Source: JALYXI01 sp963795835
GTDB taxonomy: Bacteria; Acidobacteriota; Terriglobia; Bryobacterales; Bryobacteraceae
Assembly: GCA_963795835.1 (NCBI GenBank)
Contig: CAWCJC010000001.1
Location: 682,001 to 746,000, forward strand
DNA: 64,000 nucleotides
Direction: 5' to 3'
In this document: in pieces, positions 17,778-26,636 of the stretch
Position numbering within the stretch: the stretch's first letter is position 1
How the letters are laid out: every line of letters begins with the position of its first letter
Program-made: the position numbers and the translations under genes
The notes under the pieces: generated by a model
What the model was told of the DNA's origin: nothing
Databases searched by the model: none
What the model saw: only the letters and a program-made list of their open reading frames with translations

Positions 17778-18916
17778 TGCGGGTTGCCGTCCTGGGTGGG
17801 GGGCCGGCTGGGGCGTTTGCGGCGGCTCGTCTGGCCGCGGGCGGTGTGAGCACGGTGTTGCTCGATGAGAAGCTCGCCTGGGAAAAGCCCTGCGGCGGTG
17901 GGCTCACTTACAAGGCTTACACGCAGTATCCATTTCTGGTGGAAAACAGCACACCGAAGCGCTTCGTGACGGAGACCGCGATGAGCGCTCCTGGGGCTGC
18001 CCAGACAAGGCTGAAGTTAAACCACCCGTTAGTCATTTATTCGCGCAAAGAACTGAACGCGCTTTTGTTGCAGCGCGCGGAAGACGCGGGAGCGCAATTG
18101 GAAAAGACGCGAGTGACTGGCGTTACCAGGGAAGGCACGGGCTGGCGAATCGAAACGCGCGGGGGCTCAATCCAAGCCGATCATTGCGTGATCGCGATGG
18201 GAGCACGGAATCCTCTGCGCGAATGCGGCACGCGGTTGGGAGCGGACGATTCCATGTCGGCGCTGGGCTATTATGTTGCCGGGGAACAGGCGGGGATCGA
18301 TATTGAATTCCTGCCGCGGCTGGCGGGATACATCTGGGTGTTTCCGCGCTGCGGGCACATGTCGGTGGGGATTTGCGGGAAAGGGGAACCAGCGTCTTCC
18401 TTGCGCAAGCGGCTTGAGAACTACATGTCGGCCCGTGGCTGGAAGACGCAGGGCGCCGAGTTTTACAGCCACTTGCTTCCGTGTCTGGGGACTGCGGGAT
18501 GGAAGCAAAATCGCGTTTCCGGGGAGGGGTGGACCGCAGTGGGCGATGCCGCTGGATTGGTGGACCCGATCACGGGCGAGGGCTTGTATTATGCTCTGCG
18601 GTCGGCCGATCTGGCAGCGGAGTCGATCTTGAACGGTGCTGAGACCGGTTACCGGAATGTGCTTCGGCGCGAGTTCATGCATGACCTGGAATTTGCGTCA
18701 CGCCTCGCCCGGCAAATTTTCCATGGCAGCTTCCTGTTCGGCAGCGTGCCCACGCGAATGGTGCAGTTCACGCGGCGCAGCGCGCTTTTTAAGGCCACCA
18801 TTCAGGATCTATTCGCGGGTACGCAAAGCTATTTGGGATTGAAGCAGCGGCTGCTCAGGAACTTGAATGGTAGCTTGAGGGAAGTAGCGTTTAGTTTCGG
18901 TAAGAGCCACACATGA
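17777..18916 (+). CDS. geranylgeranyl-reductase-family FAD-dependent oxidoreductase
   Basis: A 379-aa flavoprotein. The N-terminal dinucleotide fold is MRVAVLGGGPAGAFAAARLA (GxGxxG at 7-12), followed by PCGGGLTYKA, which is typical of the geranylgeranyl reductase/ChlP/FixC group; the second FAD motif is GDAAGLVDPITGEGLYYALRSA. Enzymes of this group reduce isoprenoid chains or act on related lipids. The start ATG overlaps the TAA of the lipoprotein gene, and its stop overlaps hemL (ATGA). A link to heme or quinone side-chain reduction can be inferred from context only. No other chlorophyll genes are nearby. Confidence 0.82.
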   Translation: MRVAVLGGGPAGAFAAARLAAGGVSTVLLDEKLAWEKPCGGGLTYKAYTQYPFLVENSTPKRFVTETAMSAPGAAQTRLKLNHPLVIYSRKELNALLLQRAEDAGAQLEKTRVTGVTREGTGWRIETRGGSIQADHCVIAMGARNPLRECGTRLGADDSMSALGYYVAGEQAGIDIEFLPRLAGYIWVFPRCGHMSVGICGKGEPASSLRKRLENYMSARGWKTQGAEFYSHLLPCLGTAGWKQNRVSGEGWTAVGDAAGLVDPITGEGLYYALRSADLAAESILNGAETGYRNVLRREFMHDLEFASRLARQIFHGSFLFGSVPTRMVQFTRRSALFKATIQDLFAGTQSYLGLKQRLLRNLNGSLREVAFSFGKSHT

Positions 18917-20181
18917 ACCAGCGACCCGTATCGGAACAGCTGTTCGAACGTGCCCGGAAAAGTATCCCGGGAGGCGTTAATTCGCCCGTGCGTGCCTTTC
19001 GCAGCGTCGGCGGAAGCCCTGCGTTTATGGCGCGCGGCAAAGGATCGCGGCTGTTTGACGCGGATGGAAACGAATACATCGATTACATCGGCAGTTGGGG
19101 TCCGCTGCTTTTAGGGCATTGTTTTCCGCCTGTGCTCGATGCGGTTCGAACCACGCTGGAACACGGGACCAGCTTCGGCGCGCCCACGGAGCGTGAGATC
19201 GATCTGGCGGAACTGATTTGTGAGATGGTGCCTTCCGTCGAGATGGTTCGGCTGGTGAGTTCCGGAACTGAAGCAGCGATGAGCGCGCTGCGCGTGGCTC
19301 GTGGGTTTACCGGCCGCGATCTGACGATTAAGTTTGAGGGCTGTTATCACGGACATGTAGATTCGCTGCTGGTGAAAGCAGGGTCGGGCGTGGCAACCTT
19401 GGGGCTGCCGGATTCGCCGGGCGTTCCGAAAGGGTTCAGCGATACGACCGTGTCGCTGCCGTTCAACGATGCCAGTGCCGTGGAAGCGGCCATGGAAGCG
19501 CATTCGGGAAAAATTGCGGCGGTGATGGTGGAGCCGATTGCCGGCAACATGGGTTGCGTCCCGCCCGCGCCCGGATACCTGCAGGCTTTGCGCGAACTTT
19601 GCACGAAGCATGGCGCGCTGTTGATCTTCGATGAAGTGATGACCGGGTTTCGCGTAGCGCCGGGCGGCGCGCAGGAGTTGTACGGCGTAATCCCGGACAT
19701 GACCGCGCTGGGCAAAGTGATCGGCGGCGGATTGCCCATCGCGGCCTATGGCGGCAAGCGCGAAGTGATGAGCTATGTAGCGCCGAGCGGGCCCATCTAT
19801 CAGGCGGGAACGCTTTCCGGCAACCCGATCGCGGTGAGCGCGGGCCTGGCGATGTTGCGCTATCTGCACGCACACCCGGAAGTCTATGGGGTCCTGGAAG
19901 CGCGCGGGGCGTTGTTGGCCACGGCTGCGCCCGAGGGCATCACGACGAATCGCGTGGGTTCGATGATGACGTGGTTCTTTACCGACCGGCCCGTGACCGA
20001 TTACGAGACGGCGAAGCAATCTTCGACGGAACGCTTCAAGAAGTTTTTCAACCTGATGCTCGATCGCGGAATTTATTTGCCGCCTTCGCAATTTGAGGCG
20101 CTGTTCTTATCGGCGGCGCATTCGGAAGAGGATATTGAACGAACCGTCGCGGCCGCGCGCGAGTGTTTCGCTCTATGCTGA
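18913..20181 (+). CDS. hemL: glutamate-1-semialdehyde 2,1-aminomutase
   Basis: A 422-aa PLP enzyme that makes 5-aminolevulinate in the C5 pathway. It has SIPGGVNSPVRAFRSVGG at the N-terminus, VSSGTEAAMSALRVARG, KFEGCYHGHVDSLLVKAGSG, DEVMTGFRV and LGKVIGGGLPIAAYGG, where the lysine binds PLP. Length is normal. It overlaps both neighbours by a few bases, so it is part of the hemC operon. Its presence shows that this organism makes heme from glutamyl-tRNA. Confidence 0.95.
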   Translation: MNQRPVSEQLFERARKSIPGGVNSPVRAFRSVGGSPAFMARGKGSRLFDADGNEYIDYIGSWGPLLLGHCFPPVLDAVRTTLEHGTSFGAPTEREIDLAELICEMVPSVEMVRLVSSGTEAAMSALRVARGFTGRDLTIKFEGCYHGHVDSLLVKAGSGVATLGLPDSPGVPKGFSDTTVSLPFNDASAVEAAMEAHSGKIAAVMVEPIAGNMGCVPPAPGYLQALRELCTKHGALLIFDEVMTGFRVAPGGAQELYGVIPDMTALGKVIGGGLPIAAYGGKREVMSYVAPSGPIYQAGTLSGNPIAVSAGLAMLRYLHAHPEVYGVLEARGALLATAAPEGITTNRVGSMMTWFFTDRPVTDYETAKQSSTERFKKFFNLMLDRGIYLPPSQFEALFLSAAHSEEDIERTVAAARECFALC

Positions 20182-20984
20182 AGCGGTCCGCCATTGGATT
20201 GCTGGCGCTGGTAAGCGCGGTATGGGCCTTTCAAAAGCCCTTCCGGCAGTATCAGGGCGTGGAGTACGAAAGTTTCGAAACGCCGGCCAATTACCAGGAA
20301 AAAACCGAATTTGCCTTTGCGCGCCTGATGTTCCCACCGGGGGCGAACGATGGCTATGCCGGCCGCTTCGATGGGGATTGGCGGCAGGGCCTCTCGCTTT
20401 GGACTCAGGATTACCCGCGCGCGGACCGGCATTTTTCGCAGGCCCTGGCGCGGCTCACGCGCGTTCATGTGCGCAGCGTGGAGCAGCCCATCAACCTCGA
20501 TGAAGGCGAGGAGTGGGATTGGCCCTGGCTCTATGCGGTGCAGGTGGGCGAGTGGGGACCCACGAATGCCCAAATGCAAGCCATGCGCGAATATCTGCTG
20601 CGTGGCGGTTTCTTCATGGCGGACGATTTTCACGGGACGGAAGAGTGGGCCGTTTTTGAGGAGCGGATCAAACACGTGTTTCCGGATCGCCCGATTCAGG
20701 AGATTCCCGATAACGATCCAATCTTCCACACTGTGTACGATTTAAACGAGCGCATCCAGATGCCCGGCGCCGCCCACCTTCGCCTGGGATACAAGAGCGA
20801 CGGAAAAGTGCCGCACTGGCGCGGCATCTATGACGATAAAGGGCGCGTGATGATCGCAATCTCCTTCAACTCCGATGTGGGCGATGCGTGGGAGTGGGCC
20901 GATTCCGACCGGTACCCGGAAAAGTTTTCGGGTATGGCCATTCGCTTGGGCGTGAACTACGTGGTTTACGCAATGACGCATTAA
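20175..20984 (+). CDS. DUF4159 exported protein
   Basis: A 269-aa protein beginning at ATG 20175 inside the end of hemL (GTG at 20163 is an alternative). MLKRSAIGLLALVSAVWA-FQ is a signal peptide. The body matches the DUF4159 type: YAVQVGEWGPTNAQMQAMREYLLRGG, FFMADDFHGTEEW and DNDPIFHTVYDL, a flavodoxin/amidotransferase-like fold. In other bacteria DUF4159 proteins are extracytoplasmic with unknown function. This is the last gene of the heme operon; the next gene starts 18 bases on. Confidence 0.78.
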   Translation: MLKRSAIGLLALVSAVWAFQKPFRQYQGVEYESFETPANYQEKTEFAFARLMFPPGANDGYAGRFDGDWRQGLSLWTQDYPRADRHFSQALARLTRVHVRSVEQPINLDEGEEWDWPWLYAVQVGEWGPTNAQMQAMREYLLRGGFFMADDFHGTEEWAVFEERIKHVFPDRPIQEIPDNDPIFHTVYDLNERIQMPGAAHLRLGYKSDGKVPHWRGIYDDKGRVMIAISFNSDVGDAWEWADSDRYPEKFSGMAIRLGVNYVVYAMTH

Positions 20985-21002
20985 GCCTGATAAAATCGCG
21001 CC

Positions 21003-22343
21003 ATGCCGATCACTCGACGTGTCGCTTTGGGAGCGTTGACGGCAGCCTCGTACAGCCGGATTCTGGGCGCGAACGACCGGGTGCAGGTCGGCTTCATCGG
21101 CTTCGGACTGATTGGCGGACAGCACGTTCACGATTTCAAAAACCAGAAAGATGTGGACTTGGCCGCGATGTGCGACGTGTATCAACCGCGGCTGGAGCAG
21201 GGCGTGGCCGCGACCGGCCAGCGCGCCAGACCCTATTCCGACTTTCGCAAACTGCTCGAAGACAAAGACCTGCAGGCCGTTGTGGTTTCGACGCCCGACC
21301 ATTGGCACGCGCTGATGACCATGATGGCGTGCGCCGCCGGTAAGGACGTCTATGTCGAGAAGCCTTTGACGGTGTTCGTCAAAGAGGGAAGATGGATGGT
21401 GGATGTGGCGCGCAAACACGGACGCGTGGTTCAGGTGGGTACGCAGCAGCGCTCCGGAACCCACTATCAGCATGCCAGGGAGCTGCTGCAATCGGGCTAT
21501 ATCGGGCAAATTCTCAGCATGCGGGCGGCCTCGTTCCGCAACATGATGCCCGGATTCGGTTCGCCGGCCGATTCCGCCCCGCCGAATGATTTCGAGTACG
21601 ATATGTGGCTCGGGCCCGCGCCCAAACGGCCGTTTAACACGCAGCGTGGGCTCTACAATTTCCGCTGGTTTTGGGATTATTCCGGAGGACAGATGACGAA
21701 TTTGGGCGCGCATGAGATCGATATCATGCAGTGGGTGATCGGGGCGAAGGGTCCTTCGGCGGTAGCGTCAACGGGCGCGCGCTTTGCGCTCGAAGAGCCG
21801 GGTGAGACGCCCGATACGCAGGACGCGTTTTTCGAATATCCGAAATGCACCGCCGTTTACTCGTTCCGCGAGGCGAGCGCCGGGAGCAGTACGGGCGTGG
21901 GTCTGGAGTTCTTCGGAACCAAGGGCAGCCTGACAATTGGACGAGCCGGGTTCGAAGTCTTCCCGGATCGCAAGACCACTCCGGGCAACGCGATCCCGGT
22001 CTTCCAGGGGCAACCGGCCGGCGCGCCGCCGCGCAGCACCGTGAAAGCGGAAGCGTGGATGGAAGCGAAACAGGAAGCGGGATCGAGCGATCAGCAGTTC
22101 GACAGCCACGCGCGCAATTTCTTGGATTGCGTCAAGACGCGCGCGCGTCCAATCGCCGATGTCGAGGGCGGTCATCAGGTGACGACGGCGTGCCATCTGG
22201 CGAATCTTTCTCTGCGCACCGGGCGCAAGCTGAAGTGGGATGCGGAGCGCGAGGAGATTGTGGGCGACGCGGAGGCGAACGCGATGCTCAGCCGTCCTTA
22301 TCGCAAGCCTTGGGATAATGTGCTTCGGGAGCTACTGGCATGA
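21003..22343 (+). CDS. Gfo/Idh/MocA family oxidoreductase, probably exported
   Basis: A 446-aa NAD(P)-dependent dehydrogenase-like protein. The N-terminus (MPITRRVALGALTAASYSRILGA) looks like a twin-arginine signal. The Rossmann motif is VGFIGFGLIGGQHV; the family EKP motif appears in DVYVEKPLTV, and GGQMTNLGAHEIDIMQW is in the substrate region. Such proteins act on sugars or cyclitols; the real substrate is unknown. It overlaps the following isomerase-like gene by four bases (ATGA), a pairing common in Acidobacteriota and Planctomycetota. Confidence 0.9.
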   Translation: MPITRRVALGALTAASYSRILGANDRVQVGFIGFGLIGGQHVHDFKNQKDVDLAAMCDVYQPRLEQGVAATGQRARPYSDFRKLLEDKDLQAVVVSTPDHWHALMTMMACAAGKDVYVEKPLTVFVKEGRWMVDVARKHGRVVQVGTQQRSGTHYQHARELLQSGYIGQILSMRAASFRNMMPGFGSPADSAPPNDFEYDMWLGPAPKRPFNTQRGLYNFRWFWDYSGGQMTNLGAHEIDIMQWVIGAKGPSAVASTGARFALEEPGETPDTQDAFFEYPKCTAVYSFREASAGSSTGVGLEFFGTKGSLTIGRAGFEVFPDRKTTPGNAIPVFQGQPAGAPPRSTVKAEAWMEAKQEAGSSDQQFDSHARNFLDCVKTRARPIADVEGGHQVTTACHLANLSLRTGRKLKWDAEREEIVGDAEANAMLSRPYRKPWDNVLRELLA

Positions 22344-23332
22344 CACGGCGTACCTTTTCATCGCTGGCGGCGGCCGCCGTCTTCACGGGCGCGCCTCCGG
22401 CGAGCAAGATGGGCATTGCGTCCACATCCTATGGGGGCTTCTGGAAGCCGGCCTCAACTCTCGATTTCCTGGAGCACTGTCACGCTTTAGGGGCGGCGGG
22501 AATCCAGGACCGCATCAATGGGGATCTCCCTACCCTTCGCTCCAGGGCCGAGCGGTACGGCATGTACATCGAAGCGATTCTGCCGTTTCCCAAAGGCGGG
22601 GACACGGCCCAGTTTGAACGGGCGCTTCTGAATGCTAAGACCGTGGGTGCCACTTGCGGGCGTTCGGGCGCTTTGAGTGGCCGCCGTTATGAGACTTTCT
22701 CCTCTTTAGCCGAATGGCAGCAGTTCGTTTCGCAAAGTAAGGCGGGCCTGAAGGCAGCGCTTCCCTTGCTTGAGAAACACAAGTTCGCGCTCGGACTCGA
22801 AAATCACAAGGATTGGACGCTGGAGGAGATGATTCCTATCCTGAAAGAGAATTCGAGCGAGTACCTGGGAGCGTGTCTCGATTTTGGCAATAATATCTCG
22901 CTTCTGGATGAGCCGATGACGTTTGTCCAACAGATCGCGCCGTATGCCATCACAACCCACGTGAAAGATATGGGAGTGGAAGGCTACAAAGACGGGTTCC
23001 TGCTCTCCGAGGTGCCGCTGGGCGAGGGCTATCTGGATCTGCCCCGCATGGTGGCGGCGGTGAAGTCCGCACGTCCGAGGGCGCGTTTCGTGCTTGAGAT
23101 GATGACGCGGGATCCCCTTCAGGTGCCGTGTCTAACGGAGAAGTACTGGGCCACTTTCCCCGACCGGAACGGCGTGTATCTGGCGCGGACGTGGAAGGTG
23201 GTGCAACAGGAGAGCGCCCGCTTCCAAAGTCTGCCGCGCGTAACCGGGCAGAGCCACGCGGCGCAGATGCGTCTGGAAGACGAGAACGTCAAGTTCTGCC
23301 TGAACCACGCTCGGGAGAAGTTGGCGCTGTAG
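22340..23332 (+). CDS. sugar phosphate isomerase/epimerase-like TIM-barrel protein
   Basis: A 330-aa protein of the xylose-isomerase-like/AP-endonuclease-2 fold. A short Tat-like start (MTRRTFSSLAAAAVFTGAPP) suggests export with its partner. Metal-binding strand ends are visible as LGLENHKDW, GACLDFGNN and ITTHVKDMG. It is translationally coupled to the Gfo/Idh/MocA gene; together they could oxidise and isomerise a sugar derivative outside the cytoplasm (inference). The next gene follows after one base. Confidence 0.85.
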   Translation: MTRRTFSSLAAAAVFTGAPPASKMGIASTSYGGFWKPASTLDFLEHCHALGAAGIQDRINGDLPTLRSRAERYGMYIEAILPFPKGGDTAQFERALLNAKTVGATCGRSGALSGRRYETFSSLAEWQQFVSQSKAGLKAALPLLEKHKFALGLENHKDWTLEEMIPILKENSSEYLGACLDFGNNISLLDEPMTFVQQIAPYAITTHVKDMGVEGYKDGFLLSEVPLGEGYLDLPRMVAAVKSARPRARFVLEMMTRDPLQVPCLTEKYWATFPDRNGVYLARTWKVVQQESARFQSLPRVTGQSHAAQMRLEDENVKFCLNHAREKLAL

Positions 23333-23333
23333 T

Positions 23334-24179
23334 ATGTTGACCGCGGTTTCCGGCTTTCTTGCCGAAGCCGGGTTTACGCACTCACTCACCCCCGCGCGGA
23401 ATTGCACTTTCGGTTGCACATACTGTTACGTTCCGACGCTGCGGATTTATGCCGGTCTGAAGCCCGAGGACTGGCGGCAGTGGGGGCAGTTCACCACCTT
23501 CAAACCGAATCTTGCCGCGGCGGTTCGTCGCGAATTAAGGCCGGAGCAGCGCGTCTATTGCTCGCCGTTGGTGGACCCGTATCAACCGGCGGAAGCGGCG
23601 GAGCGCGCCATGCCGGCGTTGCTCGAAGAGGTGGTGAAGAACCCGCCGGCCGCTTTCGTGATTCAAACCCGAGGACCGCTGATCCTGCGGGACCTTGCGC
23701 TGCTGCGGCGGATTCCAAATCTACGAGTCAGCTTTTCAGTGACTACGGACCGCGAAGAGATTCGACGGCTTTATGAACCCCACTGCGCTCCGATCGAAGA
23801 GCGATGGCGGACCATACGCGAGCTTCGCGATGCCGGGGTGCGGGTTCATGCCACGCTCGCTCCGATTCTGCCTTGCGATCCGGAAGAGTTGATCAGGCTG
23901 GCGCTCGGCGCGACCACCGGCGCGGTGATCGCGGACCCGTTTCATACGCGCCAAACGAAAGCCCGCGGCGCAACCACCCGGGAGGCGGGGCTTCGCATTA
24001 GCGAGAAGCAGGGGTTTCTCGAATGGCACGAGCCCGCGTTCCAGGCGGCAGTGGTGAATCGCATGGCGCGGGTCGCGGAAGCTCACGGCAGACGGTTCGG
24101 AACCGGTCCGGCGGCTTTCGGGTGGCTGGCTCATACTGAAGATTGCTCCGCATCCTCATCGCCATCACGATCCTTCTGA
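23334..24179 (+). CDS. SplB-like radical SAM protein
   Basis: A 281-aa radical SAM enzyme. The iron-sulfur site is ARNCTFGCTYCYVP, with the CX3CX2C spacing of the family. It resembles the SplB-related group: YCSPLVDPYQPAEAAERAMPALLEE, FVIQTRGPLILRDLALL and SFSVTTDREEIRRLYEPHCAPIEERWRT (read in separate parts) fit the barrel. True SplB repairs the spore photoproduct, but this organism shows no sporulation context and members are widespread with unknown substrates. The 3' end overlaps the VanZ-like gene by 37 bases. Confidence 0.83.
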   Translation: MLTAVSGFLAEAGFTHSLTPARNCTFGCTYCYVPTLRIYAGLKPEDWRQWGQFTTFKPNLAAAVRRELRPEQRVYCSPLVDPYQPAEAAERAMPALLEEVVKNPPAAFVIQTRGPLILRDLALLRRIPNLRVSFSVTTDREEIRRLYEPHCAPIEERWRTIRELRDAGVRVHATLAPILPCDPEELIRLALGATTGAVIADPFHTRQTKARGATTREAGLRISEKQGFLEWHEPAFQAAVVNRMARVAEAHGRRFGTGPAAFGWLAHTEDCSASSSPSRSF

Positions 24180-25324
24180 TTTACGGATCTTTGTATCCAT
24201 GGCGGTTTCACGAAGGGCTTACGCCGGGTGGTCCGGTGAATGCGTTACTGCATTCCTGGCAGTTTTCGTACAACATTTTCATTCTTCGCGACATCGCCCT
24301 GAACATCGCGATTTATGTTCCCTTTGGCGCCACCGCCTATCTTTGGCTCCATCGCCGCGCTCAATGGATCCGGTTTACCATGCCGGTGTTCTTGGCCGCG
24401 CTGCTCTCCACGTCCATCGAACTGGCGCAATTTTACGATGCCCATCGGTTCACCAGTCTGATGGATGTTGCCACGAACATCGCGGGCGCGGCGATCGGGA
24501 TGTTGCTCGCGAGTTTGGTGGCGCGTCGTGGCTTGGGTCATACGGTTCAAATTGGCGATCCGGGCGCGCTCTTGCTCGGTTGCTGCTGGGCAGCGGCTAT
24601 GCTGTTTCCTTTGATTCCGGATCTCAGTCGAACACATTTGGCGGAGAAGGTGTCCGCGTTCTTCGCGGCCGGCTTCGGGCCTGTGGCACTCTTCGGCCTG
24701 TTTACGATGTGGCTTACGGCAGCACGGCTCGTCTTGGGAGGTGGCGCGTCCAGTGCGCTATTCCCTGTGCTCGGTCTGGTGATGCCGGCGCGCCTTTTGA
24801 TTACCGGACTGAACGCCGGATGGGCGTACTGGGCCACCTTCTGCGTCGCCTGGCTGATATGGTTGGCGTTCTTCACCCGCCAGAGTCACGATGGAGTGCT
24901 GGCCGGCATGGTCATCGCTTCAATCCTGCTCACCGGCCTGACTCCGTTCCGGTTCAGCGAAGCGCCGCAGGCGTTCAGTTGGATTCCGTTTCGGGCGCTC
25001 TTCTCCACCAATTGGGAAACCGGCTTCGCAGTGTTTCTCAACAAGCTCTTCCTCTATGGCTCGGCAACGTGGCTGCTGCAACATGCCGGCGTGCGCTTGA
25101 GGACAGCCGCGATTGCAATGGCCTCAGGCTTGGCCGCGCTGGAGGCGGTACAACTGTTCCTGCCGAACCACGCGGCTGAGATTACCGATCCCCTGCTGGC
25201 TCTTTTGATTGCCTGGATCTTGCATCGCGTTTCGCGCGCCGTGGCAAAATCAGCTTATGACGAATCTGGGTCAACTTACCAGCGACGAGCGGGCGAAACT
25301 ACTCGAAGATCTTCGCGGATCTGA
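24143..25324 (+). CDS. VanZ-like membrane protein
   Basis: A 393-aa polytopic protein with roughly ten hydrophobic segments. The first 150 residues hold the VanZ motif pattern: NIAIYVPFGATAYLWL and STSIELAQFYDAHRFTSLMDVATN, where the E-Q-F...D-x-x-T-N residues are diagnostic. A TTG at 24143 is the apparent start, inside the radical SAM gene. Proteins of this group occur in many bacteria that have no glycopeptide resistance, so resistance should not be assumed. The end overlaps the first DinB gene by 68 bases, which is long, so the C-terminal tail after residue 370 may be less certain. Confidence 0.75.
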   Translation: MLRILIAITILLIYGSLYPWRFHEGLTPGGPVNALLHSWQFSYNIFILRDIALNIAIYVPFGATAYLWLHRRAQWIRFTMPVFLAALLSTSIELAQFYDAHRFTSLMDVATNIAGAAIGMLLASLVARRGLGHTVQIGDPGALLLGCCWAAAMLFPLIPDLSRTHLAEKVSAFFAAGFGPVALFGLFTMWLTAARLVLGGGASSALFPVLGLVMPARLLITGLNAGWAYWATFCVAWLIWLAFFTRQSHDGVLAGMVIASILLTGLTPFRFSEAPQAFSWIPFRALFSTNWETGFAVFLNKLFLYGSATWLLQHAGVRLRTAAIAMASGLAALEAVQLFLPNHAAEITDPLLALLIAWILHRVSRAVAKSAYDESGSTYQRRAGETTRRSSRI

Positions 25325-25832
25325 ACAGGATCTTGTCAAAGCTTGTGAGGGAATCTCGGAGGAGCAGTGGAGTTTTCAACCGTCCCCAGCCCACTGGAGC
25401 ATTGGCCAGGTGGTGGGGCATTTGGCAATTATCGAGGGAATGATCGGCCAGCGGATGAGCAGCGCCATGGCCAGCGCGCCGGACCCCGAGTGGGAAGCGA
25501 ACGCCGCGGATTTGGAAAAGCTGAAAGCGGGTCTATTGAATCGCGGGAGCAGGATTGCTGCTCCCGATGCAACACACTCGAAGGGCACCCTTTCTTTGCA
25601 GCAGGCAATCTCCAGCTTTCAAGAATCGCGTGAAAAAACGATTGGATTCGCAGATTCCGCTCAACCCTTCAAGCAGCATTTCTCGATGCATCCGGTGTTG
25701 GGAAATCTAAGCGTTTACGGATGGCTGGGCGCGGTGGCCTTCCACAATATGCGGCACAATTTGCAGATCGAGGAAATCAAATCGGCGCCGGGCTTCCCGC
25801 AGCGGCCGCTTGCAGCAGCGACTGATAGATAG
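25257..25832 (+). CDS. DinB-like four-helix protein, cytoplasmic copy
   Basis: A 191-aa DinB/YfiT-family protein. It has the first-helix histidine in AHWSIGQVVGHLAIIEGMI and the C-terminal HNMRHNLQIEEIKS, giving the usual metal-binding His triad. There is no signal peptide. DinB-like proteins include thiol transferases and metal-dependent enzymes, so the reaction is open. It overlaps the VanZ-like gene, and is followed by a second, exported DinB paralogue, which suggests a tandem duplication. Confidence 0.85.
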   Translation: MTNLGQLTSDERAKLLEDLRGSEQDLVKACEGISEEQWSFQPSPAHWSIGQVVGHLAIIEGMIGQRMSSAMASAPDPEWEANAADLEKLKAGLLNRGSRIAAPDATHSKGTLSLQQAISSFQESREKTIGFADSAQPFKQHFSMHPVLGNLSVYGWLGAVAFHNMRHNLQIEEIKSAPGFPQRPLAAATDR

Positions 25833-25959
25833 GCAACTGAGCGGAAGCCTCGGCGATAGGAATCAAGCGAGATGCCTCAGCGCGATGAGCGGCAATCAGT
25901 TGCGCCTGCGTTTGCGCAAGCAGCGGGATCGCCATGATTAAGAGGAGGGGAACTCGCAT
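25777..25959 (-). CDS. possible small exported protein antisense to the DinB gene end
   Basis: A 60-aa frame starting at ATG 25957-25959, preceded at short spacing by AGGA. MRVPLLLIMAIPLLAQTQAQ is a convincing signal peptide; the rest (LIAAHRAEASRLIPIAEASA and QLPIYQSLLQAAAAGSP) is helical. Its last 56 bases overlap the end of the DinB gene on the other strand, and its start faces the second DinB gene 25 bases away. I do not recognise it. The signal peptide and ribosome-binding site are the only support. Confidence 0.38.
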   Translation of the reverse strand: MRVPLLLIMAIPLLAQTQAQLIAAHRAEASRLIPIAEASAQLPIYQSLLQAAAAGSPAPI

Positions 25960-25984
25960 CGGGTCCTGATAATATCTAACAGTC

Positions 25985-26584
25985 ATGCGAACGTTGGCAA
26001 TTCTCGTACTCTCCACTGCGTCGCTGTATGCCGGGTCCGATCCCCATCTGTCCGAGAGCGAACGTGTGAAGGCACTCCAACTTCTCGACGACTCCCAGAA
26101 GGAATTCCTGAGTTCGATCGATGGGCTGACCGACGCTCAGTGGAAATTTAAGGCCGCGCCTGAAAAGTGGAGTATCGCGCAGACCGCGGAGCACATTATG
26201 CTTTCCGAGTCTTTGATTTTCTCGGCAGTGACCGGAAGCTTACAAGTGCCGGCCGATTCCGATTGGGAAGCAAAGACCGGAGACAAGGCGGCGAAGCTCG
26301 AGAAGACTCTGTTGGACCGCTCGGGAAAGGCAAAAGCTCCCGAGGCTCTGCAGCCCCAGAGCAACCTCACGCGGGAAGAGATTGTGTCCCGCTACAAAGA
26401 GGCGCGTGCGAAGACCAGAGAATTTGCCAAAACCACCGATGTCGCGCTGAAAGAACATCTGGTTCCCAATCCTTTTTTCGGGCCGCTGAATGGATATGAG
26501 TGGCTGATCTATGTTCCGCTGCACAACATGCGGCATAACCTTCAGATTGCCGAGGTGAAGGCGTCCCCGGGCTACCCAAAATAG
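25985..26584 (+). CDS. DinB-like protein with a signal peptide
   Basis: A 199-aa paralogue of the preceding DinB gene. Residues 1-17 (MRTLAILVLSTASLYAG) form a signal peptide, so this copy should act outside the cytoplasm. The His triad is present: EKWSIAQTAEHIMLSESL and VPLHNMRHNLQIAEVK. The alignment by eye with the upstream copy runs nearly end to end, including the closing segment (SAPGFPQ versus ASPGYPK). Substrate unknown. Confidence 0.84.
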   Translation: MRTLAILVLSTASLYAGSDPHLSESERVKALQLLDDSQKEFLSSIDGLTDAQWKFKAAPEKWSIAQTAEHIMLSESLIFSAVTGSLQVPADSDWEAKTGDKAAKLEKTLLDRSGKAKAPEALQPQSNLTREEIVSRYKEARAKTREFAKTTDVALKEHLVPNPFFGPLNGYEWLIYVPLHNMRHNLQIAEVKASPGYPK

Positions 26585-26636
26585 CCGAGGGAACTTTGGA
26601 AGGCGTTTGGGTGTCAGATAAATTAAGAAGCAAAGT

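Noticed and set aside
17777..18916. Evidence of phototrophy from the geranylgeranyl-reductase-like gene
   Set aside because: No other bacteriochlorophyll or reaction-centre gene is present; the family has many non-photosynthetic members.
19111..20091. Minus-strand open frame opposite hemL
   Set aside because: His/Arg-rich shadow; hemL is intact and conserved.
23334..24179. Spore photoproduct lyase activity
   Set aside because: The protein is only SplB-like and nothing in the window suggests sporulation.
24143..25324. Glycopeptide resistance from the VanZ-like gene
   Set aside because: No van ligase, dehydrogenase or dipeptidase is nearby, and VanZ-like proteins are common in sensitive bacteria.
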